Positions 1 to 9,923 of a stretch of DNA of 64,000 nt are shown here, piece by piece. The stretch spans positions 248,001-312,000 of the forward strand of contig NZ_JAKREV010000004.1 of assembly GCF_022664465.1 (NCBI RefSeq), read 5' to 3'. Source of the stretch: Sphingomonas hankookensis (GTDB lineage: Bacteria; Pseudomonadota; Alphaproteobacteria; Sphingomonadales; Sphingomonadaceae). A model generated the notes under the pieces. It was not told the DNA's origin. It did no database searches and saw nothing but the letters and a program-made list of their open reading frames with translations. Each line of letters opens with the position of its first letter. The first letter of the stretch is position 1. The translations under genes were made by a program, and so were the position numbers.

Positions 1-313
1 TGGTGGCAAGATCGCTGGCGACCCCCGCCGCCATCCGCGCCAGCAGGTCGGCGGTCGCGGGCGCGACGACGACCAGATCGGCCTGACGGCTGAGTTGGAT
101 ATGGCCCATCTCCGCCTCGTCTTTCAAATCCCACAGGCTGGTATGGACCGGTTGTTCGCTCAGCGCCGCCAGCGTCATCGGCGTCACGAACTGCGCACCG
201 CCATCGGTCAGGACGCAGCGGACGCTATGCCCGGCCCCGCGCAGCAGGCGGATCAGCTCGCACGCCTTGTACGCGGCGATGCCACCACCGACGATCAGCA
301 ATATGCGTGTCAT
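1..313 (-). CDS. coaBC: Phosphopantothenoylcysteine decarboxylase/phosphopantothenate-cysteine ligase CoaBC, N-terminal part
   Basis: Only the first 104 residues are in the window; the gene runs off the left edge. The protein begins MTRILLIVGGGIAAYKACEL, the FMN-binding Rossmann start of the CoaC flavoprotein half, and continues with the family's segment ending VVVAPATADLLARMAAG. CoaC decarboxylates phosphopantothenoylcysteine; the CoaB half, which couples cysteine to phosphopantothenate in coenzyme A synthesis, would lie outside. The ATG overlaps the stop codon of the upstream membrane-protein gene (ATGA), so it is the last visible member of the ubiE-ubiB operon. The bifunctional nature is inferred from the family, not seen. 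Confidence 0.93.
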   Translation of the reverse strand, partial: MTRILLIVGGGIAAYKACELIRLLRGAGHSVRCVLTDGGAQFVTPMTLAALSEQPVHTSLWDLKDEAEMGHIQLSRQADLVVVAPATADLLARMAAGVASDLAT

Positions 314-1404
314 CGCGTGATCCTCTGCACCCGAACGCGCCGTCTGTCGAGCAACGTCCGCGTCAGGTCGCGCGCAGCATCGGGCAGGAACGCCATCCCG
401 ACCAGATAGGCGGGGGCGGCGGCCAATACCCAATAAAAGGTGTCGGTCCGTGCGAACAACGCGATCGCCGCCGCATAGCCACCGAACGTCAGCACCGCGC
501 GCAGGCCGAGCGGCCCCGGCGCCGCCGCCCAGCCGATCAGCGCCAGCATCGCCAGCGGCGCGCCCAGCCACCACGGCAGCAGCGTCAGCGCGGTCGAGCG
601 TGCCATGGCGGAGGCGAACAGCCCCGGCCCGTGCAACCCGCTCCACCCCGGCGACACCGCGTCGAGTGGCCCGGCGATCGTGGCGACGGCGCGCGCATGG
701 AGTGACAGCAGCGCGACGAACACCAGCAGCGCCGCGATCCAGCCCAGCGCCTCGCGCCGCCGCCCCTCGACCAGTGCCATCGCCAGCATCACCAGTGCAT
801 AGAGCGCCGCCGTTTCGCGGATCAGCATGGCGCAGAGCGCAATCGCGACCGGCTCGATCCAGCGATCGTCGCGGCGGATGGCGAGCGACAGGGCGATCAG
901 CAGCCCCGCCCACAGGTCATGGAAATGCACCAGCGACGGCTGGACGAAGGCGACCATGCCGCCCGCCAGCAGGAACAGTGCGGTGATCCTCGGGCTCCCC
1001 CGCGCGAACCACTCGCCGATCCGCCGGGTCCAGGCGAGCCCGGTGGCGATGGCGAGCAACACCATGGCGATGACCGGGACGATGTCGGGCAACGCGGCCT
1101 GCACCACCGCCAGCGTCGGCAGGCGCACGGCGGGGAAAGGACGCAGCGGATAGCCGCCCGCGCGCAACTCCTGCGCAGCGACGCCATAATAATCGCCGCC
1201 CGCGCGCAGGCCGTCGACTACCGCACCGTACAGGCCGAGATCGGTCTGCCCACTGCCGCGCACGCCGCTATCCTCGCCCGGTTGAACCCATGCCGATCCC
1301 AGCAGCAGCGCGAACAGGATTGCGAGCGCAACGGCGATCGCCGGGCGCACGCATGCGAACCGGCTGGACGACGACAGCCATATCGGCGGCCGCGGACGGA
1401 TCAT
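310..1404 (-). CDS. Polytopic inner-membrane protein of unknown function
   Basis: A 364-residue protein beginning MIRPRPPIWLSSSSRF. An N-terminal hydrophobic segment is followed by a loop containing GSGQTDLGLYGAVVDGL and then about eight more hydrophobic segments. The arrangement, with a long first periplasmic loop and an HFHDLWAGLLIAL segment, resembles integral-membrane glycosyltransferases of the GT-C/DUF2029 type, but I cannot identify a catalytic motif with confidence. The start was chosen because its ATG overlaps the ubiB stop codon (ATGA); a longer reading frame upstream lies inside ubiB and is ignored. The stop overlaps the coaBC start in the same way, so it is translationally coupled on both sides. 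Function unknown. Confidence 0.8.
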   Translation of the reverse strand: MIRPRPPIWLSSSSRFACVRPAIAVALAILFALLLGSAWVQPGEDSGVRGSGQTDLGLYGAVVDGLRAGGDYYGVAAQELRAGGYPLRPFPAVRLPTLAVVQAALPDIVPVIAMVLLAIATGLAWTRRIGEWFARGSPRITALFLLAGGMVAFVQPSLVHFHDLWAGLLIALSLAIRRDDRWIEPVAIALCAMLIRETAALYALVMLAMALVEGRRREALGWIAALLVFVALLSLHARAVATIAGPLDAVSPGWSGLHGPGLFASAMARSTALTLLPWWLGAPLAMLALIGWAAAPGPLGLRAVLTFGGYAAAIALFARTDTFYWVLAAAPAYLVGMAFLPDAARDLTRTLLDRRRVRVQRITR

Positions 1405-2933
1405 CCCAGCAGCTGCATCAGGCCGGCACCCGCCGCACCGCTTGCGAGGGCAACGAGGCCATAGCGCCAGCCGCCGCCGACCTTGATCACCGCGATATCG
1501 GGCAGCGGCGGGGAGGGCGGGGCGCCGCCGGGGCCGGGATAGCGCGCCTCGATATTGCGCAGCAGGTCGGGCAGCCGCGCGAAGGTGCGCAGGTCGGTGA
1601 TGATCCGGTCGGCGACCATCGCCTCCGGCCCCAACTCGTCGCGAATCCAGCCGCGCACGAACGGCGCCGCCGTCTCCCACAAATTGATGTCGGGATCGAG
1701 TGCGGTCGCCACGCCCTCGACCATCACCATCGTCTTTTGCAGCAGGAGCAAATGCGGCTGGGTCTGCATGTCGAAGTCGCGCGTGATGTTGAACAGCGAA
1801 TCGAGCATCATGCCGACCGACATGTCCTTGACCGCAAGGCCCCGCATCGGTTCGCCCACCGCCCGCAGCGCGGTCGCGAATTCGGCGACATTGTGGTGGG
1901 CGGGGACATAGCCCGCCTCGAAATGGATTTCCGCGACGCGCTTATAGTCACCGGTGATCAGGCCGTAGAGGATTTCGGCCAGCCACACCCGCGCGCGCCG
2001 GTCGATCCGGCCCATGATGCCGAAATCGATCGCGGCGATGCGCCCGTCGGGCAGCGCGAACAGATTGCCCTGATGCATGTCGGCATGGAAGAAACCGTCG
2101 GCGATCGCCTGTCGCAGGAAAGCGCGGACCAGCCGGGTCGCCATGGCGTTCAGGTCGTGACCGGCGGCGATCAGCGCGGGGCGGTTCGACAGCTTGATGC
2201 CGTCGATCCATTCGGTGGTCAGCACCTTCGACGTGGTGCGCTGCCAATCGATCGCGGGAATGGTGAAGTCGGGCTCGGCCTCCATCCCGTCGGCCAGTTC
2301 GGATGCGGAGGCAGCTTCGCGACGCAGGTCAAGTTCACGCGCAGTCCAGCGCTTCATCGTTTCGATGACGAGGCGCGGGCGCAGCCGCTTCAACTCGCCG
2401 CCCATCGTCTCCATCCGGGCGGCGGCCCATTCATAGGTGTCGATCGCGTCGAAGAATTGCGCTTCGACGCCGGGGCGCAGCACCTTTACCGCGACCTGCC
2501 GGCCATCGGTAGTGATCGCCCGGTGGACCTGCGCGATCGAGGCAGCCCCGACGGGCGTCTCTTCGATCGACGCGAACAGCGCCTCGATCGGCTGGCCCAG
2601 CCCCGATTCGATCGCCGGGCGCACCACGCTCCACGGCAGCGGCGGCAGCGCGTCCTGCAGCGAGAGCAGGTCCTGCGCCACCGCCTCGCCGACCAGATCG
2701 GGGCGGGTGGCGAGCGTCTGCCCAAGCTTGATCGCGGCAGGGCCCAACGCGGCGAATGCCTCGGCATAGCGCGGCGTCTTCGGTACCCGCGCACCGAACC
2801 GGGCGAGCCGCACCACCCGGCGCAACCGCGGCGGGGTGCGCGGATTGCGCTCGATATCGATCAGCGCGCCATGCCGCGCCAGCGTGCGCCCCCATTTCAG
2901 GATGCGCCAGCCATGGGTGAGCGTCGAGGTCAT
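1401..2933 (-). CDS. ubiB: Ubiquinone biosynthesis regulatory kinase-like protein UbiB
   Basis: A 510-residue member of the UbiB/ABC1/ADCK atypical kinase family, needed for ubiquinone biosynthesis and thought to act as an ATPase on membrane quinone intermediates. Visible hallmarks are the KxGQ-type motif in IKLGQTLATRPD near residue 70, the alanine-rich nucleotide loop GAASIAQVH, the VAVKVLRPG lysine strand, the catalytic segment FFHADMHQGNLF and the metal-binding AIDFGIMGR. The C-terminus has a hydrophobic stretch (YGLVALASGAAGAGLMQLLG) fitting the family's membrane anchor. It starts 25 nt after ubiE and overlaps the next gene, consistent with a ubiE-ubiB-coaBC operon. Confidence 0.96.
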   Translation of the reverse strand: MTSTLTHGWRILKWGRTLARHGALIDIERNPRTPPRLRRVVRLARFGARVPKTPRYAEAFAALGPAAIKLGQTLATRPDLVGEAVAQDLLSLQDALPPLPWSVVRPAIESGLGQPIEALFASIEETPVGAASIAQVHRAITTDGRQVAVKVLRPGVEAQFFDAIDTYEWAAARMETMGGELKRLRPRLVIETMKRWTARELDLRREAASASELADGMEAEPDFTIPAIDWQRTTSKVLTTEWIDGIKLSNRPALIAAGHDLNAMATRLVRAFLRQAIADGFFHADMHQGNLFALPDGRIAAIDFGIMGRIDRRARVWLAEILYGLITGDYKRVAEIHFEAGYVPAHHNVAEFATALRAVGEPMRGLAVKDMSVGMMLDSLFNITRDFDMQTQPHLLLLQKTMVMVEGVATALDPDINLWETAAPFVRGWIRDELGPEAMVADRIITDLRTFARLPDLLRNIEARYPGPGGAPPSPPLPDIAVIKVGGGWRYGLVALASGAAGAGLMQLLG

Positions 2934-2958
2934 GCGGCGGGACGCGCCCGGTGCCGCA

Positions 2959-3690
2959 TCAAATCTTCCACCCGCTATGGATCGCGACCAGCCCCCCCAT
3001 TATCGGCTCGACCCGGGTGCGGATGAAGCCGGCTTCGCCGATCATGCGCTCGAACGTCGGCATGTCGGGAAAGCGCCGGATCGATTCGATTAGATAGCGA
3101 TAGCTGTCCTCGTCGTTCGCCAGCAGCTTGCCGAGCTTCGGCACCAGCTTGTGCGAATATTGATCGTACACATCGGCAAAGCCCGGCCACGTCACGGTCG
3201 AGAATTCGAGGCAGAAGAACCGTCCGCCGCGCTTCAGTACGCGGTGCGCCTCGCGCAATGCCTTGGGGATATCGGTCACGTTGCGGATGCCGAACGCGAT
3301 CGTATAGGCATCGAAGCTGCGATCGGCGAAACCCAGCGTCTCGGCATTCTGTTCGGACCACACCAGCCCGTCGATTCCGCGCTTGGCGGCGCGTTCCATG
3401 CCAACGCCCAGCATCGCCGGGTTGATGTCGGCGACGGTGACGCCCGCCCCCGATTTTGCCATGCGGAACGCGATGTCGCCGGTGCCGCCGGCCATGTCGA
3501 GGATCGCATCGTCCTTCTGCGGCTTCACTCGCGCGACGAACCGGTCCTTCCACAACCGGTGCATCCCCCCCGACATCGCATCGTTCATCAGGTCGTAGCG
3601 TGCGGCGACGTTCGCGAAGACGTCACCGACGCGCCGCGTCTTTTCGTCGGGGGCTACGTCTTCATAGCCGAAGGATACCGTGTCGTTCAT
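2959..3690 (-). CDS. ubiE: Ubiquinone/menaquinone C-methyltransferase UbiE
   Basis: A 243-residue class I SAM-dependent methyltransferase. It begins MNDTVSFGYEDVAPDEKTRR and carries the family signature YDLMNDAMSGGMHRLWKDRFV and the SAM-binding motif ILDMAGGTGDIAFRM. The second UbiE signature is visible as RVLKRGGRFFCLEFSTV. It methylates 2-methoxy-6-polyprenyl-benzoquinol in the ubiquinone pathway; Sphingomonas uses ubiquinone-10, so menaquinone activity need not apply. First gene of the leftward operon, divergent from mutM across a 100-nt gap that must contain both promoters. The length is typical of the family. Confidence 0.97.
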   Translation of the reverse strand: MNDTVSFGYEDVAPDEKTRRVGDVFANVAARYDLMNDAMSGGMHRLWKDRFVARVKPQKDDAILDMAGGTGDIAFRMAKSGAGVTVADINPAMLGVGMERAAKRGIDGLVWSEQNAETLGFADRSFDAYTIAFGIRNVTDIPKALREAHRVLKRGGRFFCLEFSTVTWPGFADVYDQYSHKLVPKLGKLLANDEDSYRYLIESIRRFPDMPTFERMIGEAGFIRTRVEPIMGGLVAIHSGWKI

Positions 3691-3790
3691 GTGCCTGCCC
3701 TAGCGGCGCCTTGTGGCCGGAGCAAACCGAACCTAGCTCTATTTGCGTACATCCCCGGTATGACACGGTCCGCGGCGATAGAAGGATAGC

Positions 3791-4603
3791 ATGCCCGAAC
3801 TGCCCGAAGTCGAAACCACCGTGCGCGGCCTGACCCCGGTGCTGCACGGCCAGCGCCTGACCCGCGTCGTCGCGAATCGTGCCGATCTGCGCCGGGCGAT
3901 GCCGGTCGATCTCGGGCAGCGGCTGACCGGGGCGACGGTCACCGGCCTGTCGCGCCGCGCCAAATACGGGCTGATCGATACCGATCGCGGCGACAGCTTC
4001 ATCTTTCACCTCGGCATGTCGGGGCGCTGGCGGGTCGATCCGGACGAGGCGTTGCCGCACGATCACCTCGTGCTGGAGACGGCAGGCGGACGGCAGGTGG
4101 TGCTGAACGATCCGCGCCGCTTCGGATCGGTCGACCTGATGCCGACGGCCGACGTGCCCGTATGGCCGCCGTTCGTGGCGCTAGGTCCCGAACCGCTGGG
4201 ACCAGACCTGACCGCCGACCACCTCGAACGCCGCTTCGCCGGGCGGATCGCACCGGTCAAGCTGCTGCTGCTCGACCAGCGGATCGTCGCGGGCCTTGGC
4301 AATATCTATGTTTGCGAGGCGCTCAACGTCGCGCGAATCGCACCGACCCGGCCGGCGGGGCAGATCGCGCCCGAACGGCTCGCGTTGCTCGTCGATGCGA
4401 TTCGCGCCGTGCTGCTCGCCGCGATCGAGGCGGGGGGATCGACCCTGCGTGATTATGCCCGGCCCGATGGTGAACTCGGCTATTTTTCTAAGCAATTCCG
4501 GGTATATGGCCGCGAGGGCGAGCGGTGCCCGTGCGGCGGCACCGTCGAGCGTCGCGTCGATGGCGGGCGCTCCACCTTCTGGTGCCGAACCTGCCAGCAA
4601 TAG
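3791..4603 (+). CDS. mutM: Formamidopyrimidine-DNA glycosylase MutM (Fpg)
   Basis: A 270-residue base-excision repair enzyme that removes 8-oxoguanine and ring-opened purines and nicks the AP site. The N-terminal catalytic residues are present (MPELPEVETTVRGL, with Pro2 and Glu3 after Met removal). The helix-two-turn-helix segment contains ERLALLVDAIRAVLLAAIEAGGSTLRDY. The C-terminus carries the four-cysteine zinc finger (CPCGG ... WCRTCQQ). AAGGA lies just upstream of the ATG. Divergent from ubiE; the next gene, rpsT, follows after 93 nt. Confidence 0.97.
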   Translation: MPELPEVETTVRGLTPVLHGQRLTRVVANRADLRRAMPVDLGQRLTGATVTGLSRRAKYGLIDTDRGDSFIFHLGMSGRWRVDPDEALPHDHLVLETAGGRQVVLNDPRRFGSVDLMPTADVPVWPPFVALGPEPLGPDLTADHLERRFAGRIAPVKLLLLDQRIVAGLGNIYVCEALNVARIAPTRPAGQIAPERLALLVDAIRAVLLAAIEAGGSTLRDYARPDGELGYFSKQFRVYGREGERCPCGGTVERRVDGGRSTFWCRTCQQ

Positions 4604-4696
4604 TTGACCCCGCGCCCCCGACGGTTTAAGGGGCGCACCTTCTCCGGTCGGGATATGCTCGATTGGCACCAATCATTTGCGAGAGTCGAGGACGGC

Positions 4697-4960
4697 ATGG
4701 CGAATACGCCACAGGCGAAGAAGCGTATCCGGCGCAATGCGCGTCGTGCGGAAATCAATGGTGCGCGCGTCGGCCGCATCCGTACCTTCGTGAAGAAGGT
4801 CGAAGCAGCGATCGTCGCCGGCGACCGCGAAGCCGCCACCACCGCGCTGGCGAACGTGCAGCCTGAACTGGCCCGCGGCGTCGCCAAGGGCGTGCTGCAC
4901 AAGAACACCGCGAGCCGCAAGTTCTCGCGTCTGACCAAGGCGGTCGGCGGAATCGCCTGA
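4697..4960 (+). CDS. rpsT: 30S ribosomal protein S20
   Basis: An 87-residue basic protein, [20 protein letters not shown], with the S20 signatures near both ends, including [20 protein letters not shown]. It binds 16S rRNA early in 30S assembly. The start at MANTP fits the universal S20 N-terminus; reading upstream would add an unrelated 31 residues. A GAGTCGAGGAC purine-rich stretch precedes the ATG. A strong hairpin terminator follows the stop. Its position immediately before dnaA is common in alphaproteobacteria. Confidence 0.97.
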   Translation: MANTPQAKKRIRRNARRAEINGARVGRIRTFVKKVEAAIVAGDREAATTALANVQPELARGVAKGVLHKNTASRKFSRLTKAVGGIA

Positions 4961-4991
4961 TCCGCTGACGGCCACGTCGGCCAAGCAATGC

Positions 4992-5024
4992 ACCCCGTCG
5001 ACCCCAGGGTCGGCGGGGTTTCTT
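4992..5024 (+). terminator. Rho-independent terminator of rpsT
   Basis: Stem CCCCGTCGACC (4993-5003) pairs with GGTCGGCGGGG (5008-5018), with one G-T wobble and a 4-nt loop. A T-rich run (TTTCTT) follows. It lies 31 nt after the rpsT stop codon and separates rpsT from the dnaA promoter region. Confidence 0.88.
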
Positions 5025-5434
5025 GCGTCCGATCCGGTATACCGAAAACCGGTGTTTCCGCTTTGTCCCGCGGCGTGAAATCGGGCGCACCGCGGACGTT
5101 CGAATCAACGCTTTCGGAAATGGCGGAAATCCTAGGATTCTGCCGGATCGATGCGCCCGAACTTCCTCAAGTAATTGATAAGGAACGGAAAAAAAGAAAT
5201 CCGACGCATTTCTGCGGCCCATGGCCTGTCAACCGTCTTTATTTCGGTTTGATGACTTGATCGACGGCCGTTCCGGTTCCTAAACAGCACTTCCCGGCGC
5301 CGCTGCGGCGATCCGGGGCCCACGCGAATCTTCGTGTGCGATCACCGTTTCGGCGGGATCGAGGGGGGATTTTTAAACGACGATGGAACGTGGTGGAGAG
5401 GCCCGCTTCTCCGCACGGGAGAGGTGTGCCTGAC
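5025..5434 (+). promoter_or_regulatory. dnaA upstream region
   Basis: About 410 nt without a convincing gene. It is less GC-rich than its surroundings and contains an A-rich run around 5180-5202 and a T/A-rich patch around 5230-5260, so it probably holds the dnaA promoter(s). I looked for 9-mer DnaA boxes (TTATCCACA and close variants) on both strands and saw none, so I do not call an origin here. A purine-rich GGGAGAGG about 10 nt before the GTG at 5435 is the likely ribosome binding site. Confidence 0.45.
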
Positions 5435-6841
5435 GTGACGATGCCGGTGGATCATGGACAGGTGGAGGTAGCGGCGGCCTGGGCCCGCGTGCGCCAGAAC
5501 CTGCGTGCATCCGCCGGGCAGCGCTTGTTCGACCGGTGGCTGAAGCCGATGGAGCTGGTCGCGCCCGATGGCGACGGCGTCGTCCGCCTGACCCTGCCGT
5601 CCGCCTTCATGACCGATTGGGTCCGCAACCATTATGCCGAGCGTCTGACCCACGAATTCCGCGCGCAGCTTCCCCAGGTCCGCGACGTCGTGGTCGAAAC
5701 CGCCACCGCCCTGCAGGCGCGAATCGTGCCGCCCGCGCCGATGGTCGATCTAGTGCCCGCGCCGATCACCGCGGCACCGATCGCGGCGCCGGCGGTACCG
5801 CAGCGTGCCCCGGCCGAGCGTCCGGCGTTCGACCCGCGCTATCGCTTCGACCGTTTCATCGTGTCGGCATCGAATCGCGTGGCGTTCAACGCCGCCAAGG
5901 CGGTGGCCGAACCCGGCGTGCCGCGCTTCAGCCCGCTGTTCCTCCACAGCGGCACGGGCCTGGGCAAGACGCACCTGATGCACGCCATCGGCCATGCTTT
6001 CCTCGAGGCCGATCCAGCGGCGAGCGCGGTGTACCTGCCCGCCGAGCGCTTCATGTTCGAATTCGTGGCGGCAATGCGTGCCCGCGACACGCACGGCTTC
6101 AAGGCGCGCTTGCGCGGCGTCGACCTGCTGATGATCGACGACCTGCAATTCGTCGCCGGCAAGGACGCGACACAGGAGGAATGCCTCCACACGATCAACG
6201 CGTTCATGGACGCGGGCAAGCGGGTGGTGATCGCCTGCGACCGTTCGCCCGCGCTGCTCGACGGGATCGACCCGCGGCTGCTGTCGCGGCTGGGCGGCGG
6301 CCTCGTCGCCGATATCAAGGCGCCCGAAACCGAACTGCGCCACGCGATACTCGCCGCGAAGCTGGCCGAGGTGCCGGGCATCACCGTGCCCGAGGACGTC
6401 GTCGACCTGCTCGCCGGGCGCATCCGCGGCAGCGTGCGCGAGCTGGAAGGCGCGCTCAACCGCCTGATCGCCTATGCCTCACTCACCGGTGACACGATCG
6501 ACATGGCGTTCGCCCATGCGACGCTGGGCGAGATGCTGGCCGGCCCGGCCAAGCGCGTGACGATCGACGATATCCAGCGCGCGGTATCGGCGCATTTCGA
6601 GGTGAAGCAGCTCGACCTCGTCTCGGCTCGCCGTGCGCAGGTGATCGCACGGCCGCGGCAGGTGGCGATGTACCTCGCCAAGCGCCTCACCACCCGCTCG
6701 CTGCCCGAGATCGGCCGCAAGTTCGGCAACCGTGATCATTCGACGGTGATCCATGCGGTGCGCCGGATCGAGGAACTGCGTGGGGTCGATCGCGAGATCG
6801 ACACCGCTGTCCGCACGCTGCTGCGCTCGCTCGAAGGCTGA
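5435..6841 (+). CDS. dnaA: Chromosomal replication initiator protein DnaA
   Basis: About 468 residues from a GTG start; an ATG two codons later and an earlier in-frame ATG at 5336 are alternatives. GTG 5435 was chosen because GGGAGAGG sits about 10 nt upstream. Domain I (RVRQNLRASAGQRLFDRWLK) is followed by a Pro/Ala-rich linker. The AAA+ domain has Walker A GTGLGKTHLMHAIGH and Walker B LLMIDDLQF. Domain IV has the DnaA-box recognition signature (LPEIGRKFGNRDHSTVIHAV). It opens the origin and self-regulates in known systems. Only an A-rich, box-poor region lies upstream. Confidence 0.97.
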   Translation: MTMPVDHGQVEVAAAWARVRQNLRASAGQRLFDRWLKPMELVAPDGDGVVRLTLPSAFMTDWVRNHYAERLTHEFRAQLPQVRDVVVETATALQARIVPPAPMVDLVPAPITAAPIAAPAVPQRAPAERPAFDPRYRFDRFIVSASNRVAFNAAKAVAEPGVPRFSPLFLHSGTGLGKTHLMHAIGHAFLEADPAASAVYLPAERFMFEFVAAMRARDTHGFKARLRGVDLLMIDDLQFVAGKDATQEECLHTINAFMDAGKRVVIACDRSPALLDGIDPRLLSRLGGGLVADIKAPETELRHAILAAKLAEVPGITVPEDVVDLLAGRIRGSVRELEGALNRLIAYASLTGDTIDMAFAHATLGEMLAGPAKRVTIDDIQRAVSAHFEVKQLDLVSARRAQVIARPRQVAMYLAKRLTTRSLPEIGRKFGNRDHSTVIHAVRRIEELRGVDREIDTAVRTLLRSLEG

Positions 6842-6870
6842 GCGTCCCCCCTCGAGTCCCCCGTTTGCTT

Positions 6871-6970
6871 CGAGCGCAGGTTCGAGCCTGTCGAGAACCG
6901 AAGTCGAGAAGGGGTTGCCCCAAACTACGCGTTCTCGACGGACGCTTCTCGACAGGCTCGAACCTGCTCG
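6871..6970. repeat. Imperfect palindromic intergenic repeat (REP/REPIN-like) after dnaA
   Basis: Left arm 6871-6897 and right arm 6946-6970 are reverse complements apart from a 2-nt insertion; the shared core is AGGTTCGAGCCTGTCGAGAA. The 48-nt centre contains shorter copies of the same TTCTCGAC word. Sequences of this kind are dispersed between genes in sphingomonads. It could also act as a hairpin terminator for dnaA, though no T-run follows. Confidence 0.75.
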
Positions 6971-6989
6971 AACCGAACGGATTGGGTAA

Positions 6990-7165
6990 AAGAAGAAGGT
7001 GGTTCACGCGGAGGCGCGGAGAGTTGCGCCTCGGGCAGGCGTCCTGCCGCGTCAGCGGCCTTCACCCTTATCCAGCCGCAAGCGCAGCCGTCTCCCGATC
7101 GCGGAGGGGCTGCCCATCTCGCAACCCCGCCGCGCCTGCGCGTCTTCGCGTGAACTACCTCCTTC

Positions 7166-7168
<3 letters not shown>
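6990..7168. repeat. MITE-like element with terminal inverted repeats, abutting the pgm stop codon
   Basis: The left end reads AAGAAGGTGGTTCACGCGGA and the right end reads TTCGCGTGAACTACCTCCTT. These are imperfect inverted copies of roughly 30 nt enclosing about 110 nt without coding potential. The right terminal repeat runs into the TAA stop codon of pgm at 7166-7168, so the element supplies or borders the end of that gene. No target-site duplication could be fixed by eye. Confidence 0.55.
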
Positions 7169-8863
<1,695 letters not shown>

Positions 8864-8903
8864 TTAAATTGGCCGCGACACCTGCATTAACTAAAACAAA
8901 TAT

Positions 8904-9908
8904 TCAGATTTGCAGGCCCAAGGCCTGCTGCGCTGCCCGCAGCGTCGGTCGGGCCAGCGACTCGGCCTTGGCCGCACCCTTGGCCAGCGTCGCGCCGACC
9001 GCCGCTCGGTCACCCAGCAGCGCCACCAGCCGGTCGCGGATCGGGCCGAGCCTGGCGACCGCCAGATCGGCCAGCGCCGGCTTGAACGCGCCGAACCCCT
9101 GGCCGCCGAAGTTGGCGAGGACGTCCTGCGGCGCGTCCCCCGACAGGGCGGCATAGATGGTGACGAGGTTGCGCGCCTCGGGCCGTTCGGCAAGCCCGCC
9201 AACTTCGAAAGGGAGGGGTTCGGGATCGGTCTTGGCCTTGCGGAACTTGGCCGCGATCTGGTCATCCGAATCGATCAGGTTGATGCGGCTCATGTCCGAC
9301 GGGTCGGACTTGGACATTTTTGCGGTACCGTCGCGCAAGCTCATGATCCGCGGCGTGTCCTCCGGGATCATCGGTTCGGGCAGCGGGAACAACTCGACCC
9401 CGAAATCGAGGTTGAACTTGGTGGCGATATCGCGCGCCAGCTCCAGATGCTGCTTCTGATCCTCGCCGACCGGCACATGCGTCGCCTGATAGGCGAGAAT
9501 GTCGGCGGCCTGCAGCACCGGATAGGTGAACAGCCCAACGCTGGCACCTTCGCGGTTCTTGCCCGCCTTGTCCTTCCACTGGGTCATGCGGTTGAGCCAG
9601 CCGACCCGCGCCGTGCCGCCGAGAATCCACGCCAGTTCGCTATGCGCCGGCACTCGCGCCTGGTTGAACAGGATCGAGCGGTCGGGGTCGATCCCCGCCG
9701 CGAGCAGGGTCGCCGCCATCTCGATCGTGTTCGACGCCATCTCCCTGGGGTCCTGCGTCACCGTCAGCGCGTGGAGGTCCGCCAGGAAGAACAGGCAGAC
9801 ATCGTCCGCGCCCATCCGGTCCTGCAACCGCACCCAGTTGCGGATCGCGCCCAGATAATTGCCGAGATGAAGATTGCCGGTGGTCTGGATGCCGGAGACG
9901 ACACGCAT
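8904..9908 (-). CDS. trpS: Tryptophanyl-tRNA synthetase
   Basis: A 334-residue class I aminoacyl-tRNA synthetase. It begins MRVVSGIQTTGNLHLGNYLG, containing the HIGH-type motif (GNLHLGNY), and has the KMSKS loop as AKMSKSDPSD. It charges tRNA-Trp. The length matches bacterial TrpRS. It starts 15 nt after the murJ stop, so murJ-trpS form a transcription unit, an order common in alphaproteobacteria. Confidence 0.97.
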   Translation of the reverse strand: MRVVSGIQTTGNLHLGNYLGAIRNWVRLQDRMGADDVCLFFLADLHALTVTQDPREMASNTIEMAATLLAAGIDPDRSILFNQARVPAHSELAWILGGTARVGWLNRMTQWKDKAGKNREGASVGLFTYPVLQAADILAYQATHVPVGEDQKQHLELARDIATKFNLDFGVELFPLPEPMIPEDTPRIMSLRDGTAKMSKSDPSDMSRINLIDSDDQIAAKFRKAKTDPEPLPFEVGGLAERPEARNLVTIYAALSGDAPQDVLANFGGQGFGAFKPALADLAVARLGPIRDRLVALLGDRAAVGATLAKGAAKAESLARPTLRAAQQALGLQI

Positions 9909-9923
9909 GTTGGGTTTCCTGTA

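Noticed and set aside
5025..5434. A chromosomal origin next to dnaA
   Set aside because: No DnaA boxes seen on either strand, and alphaproteobacterial origins are often not at dnaA.
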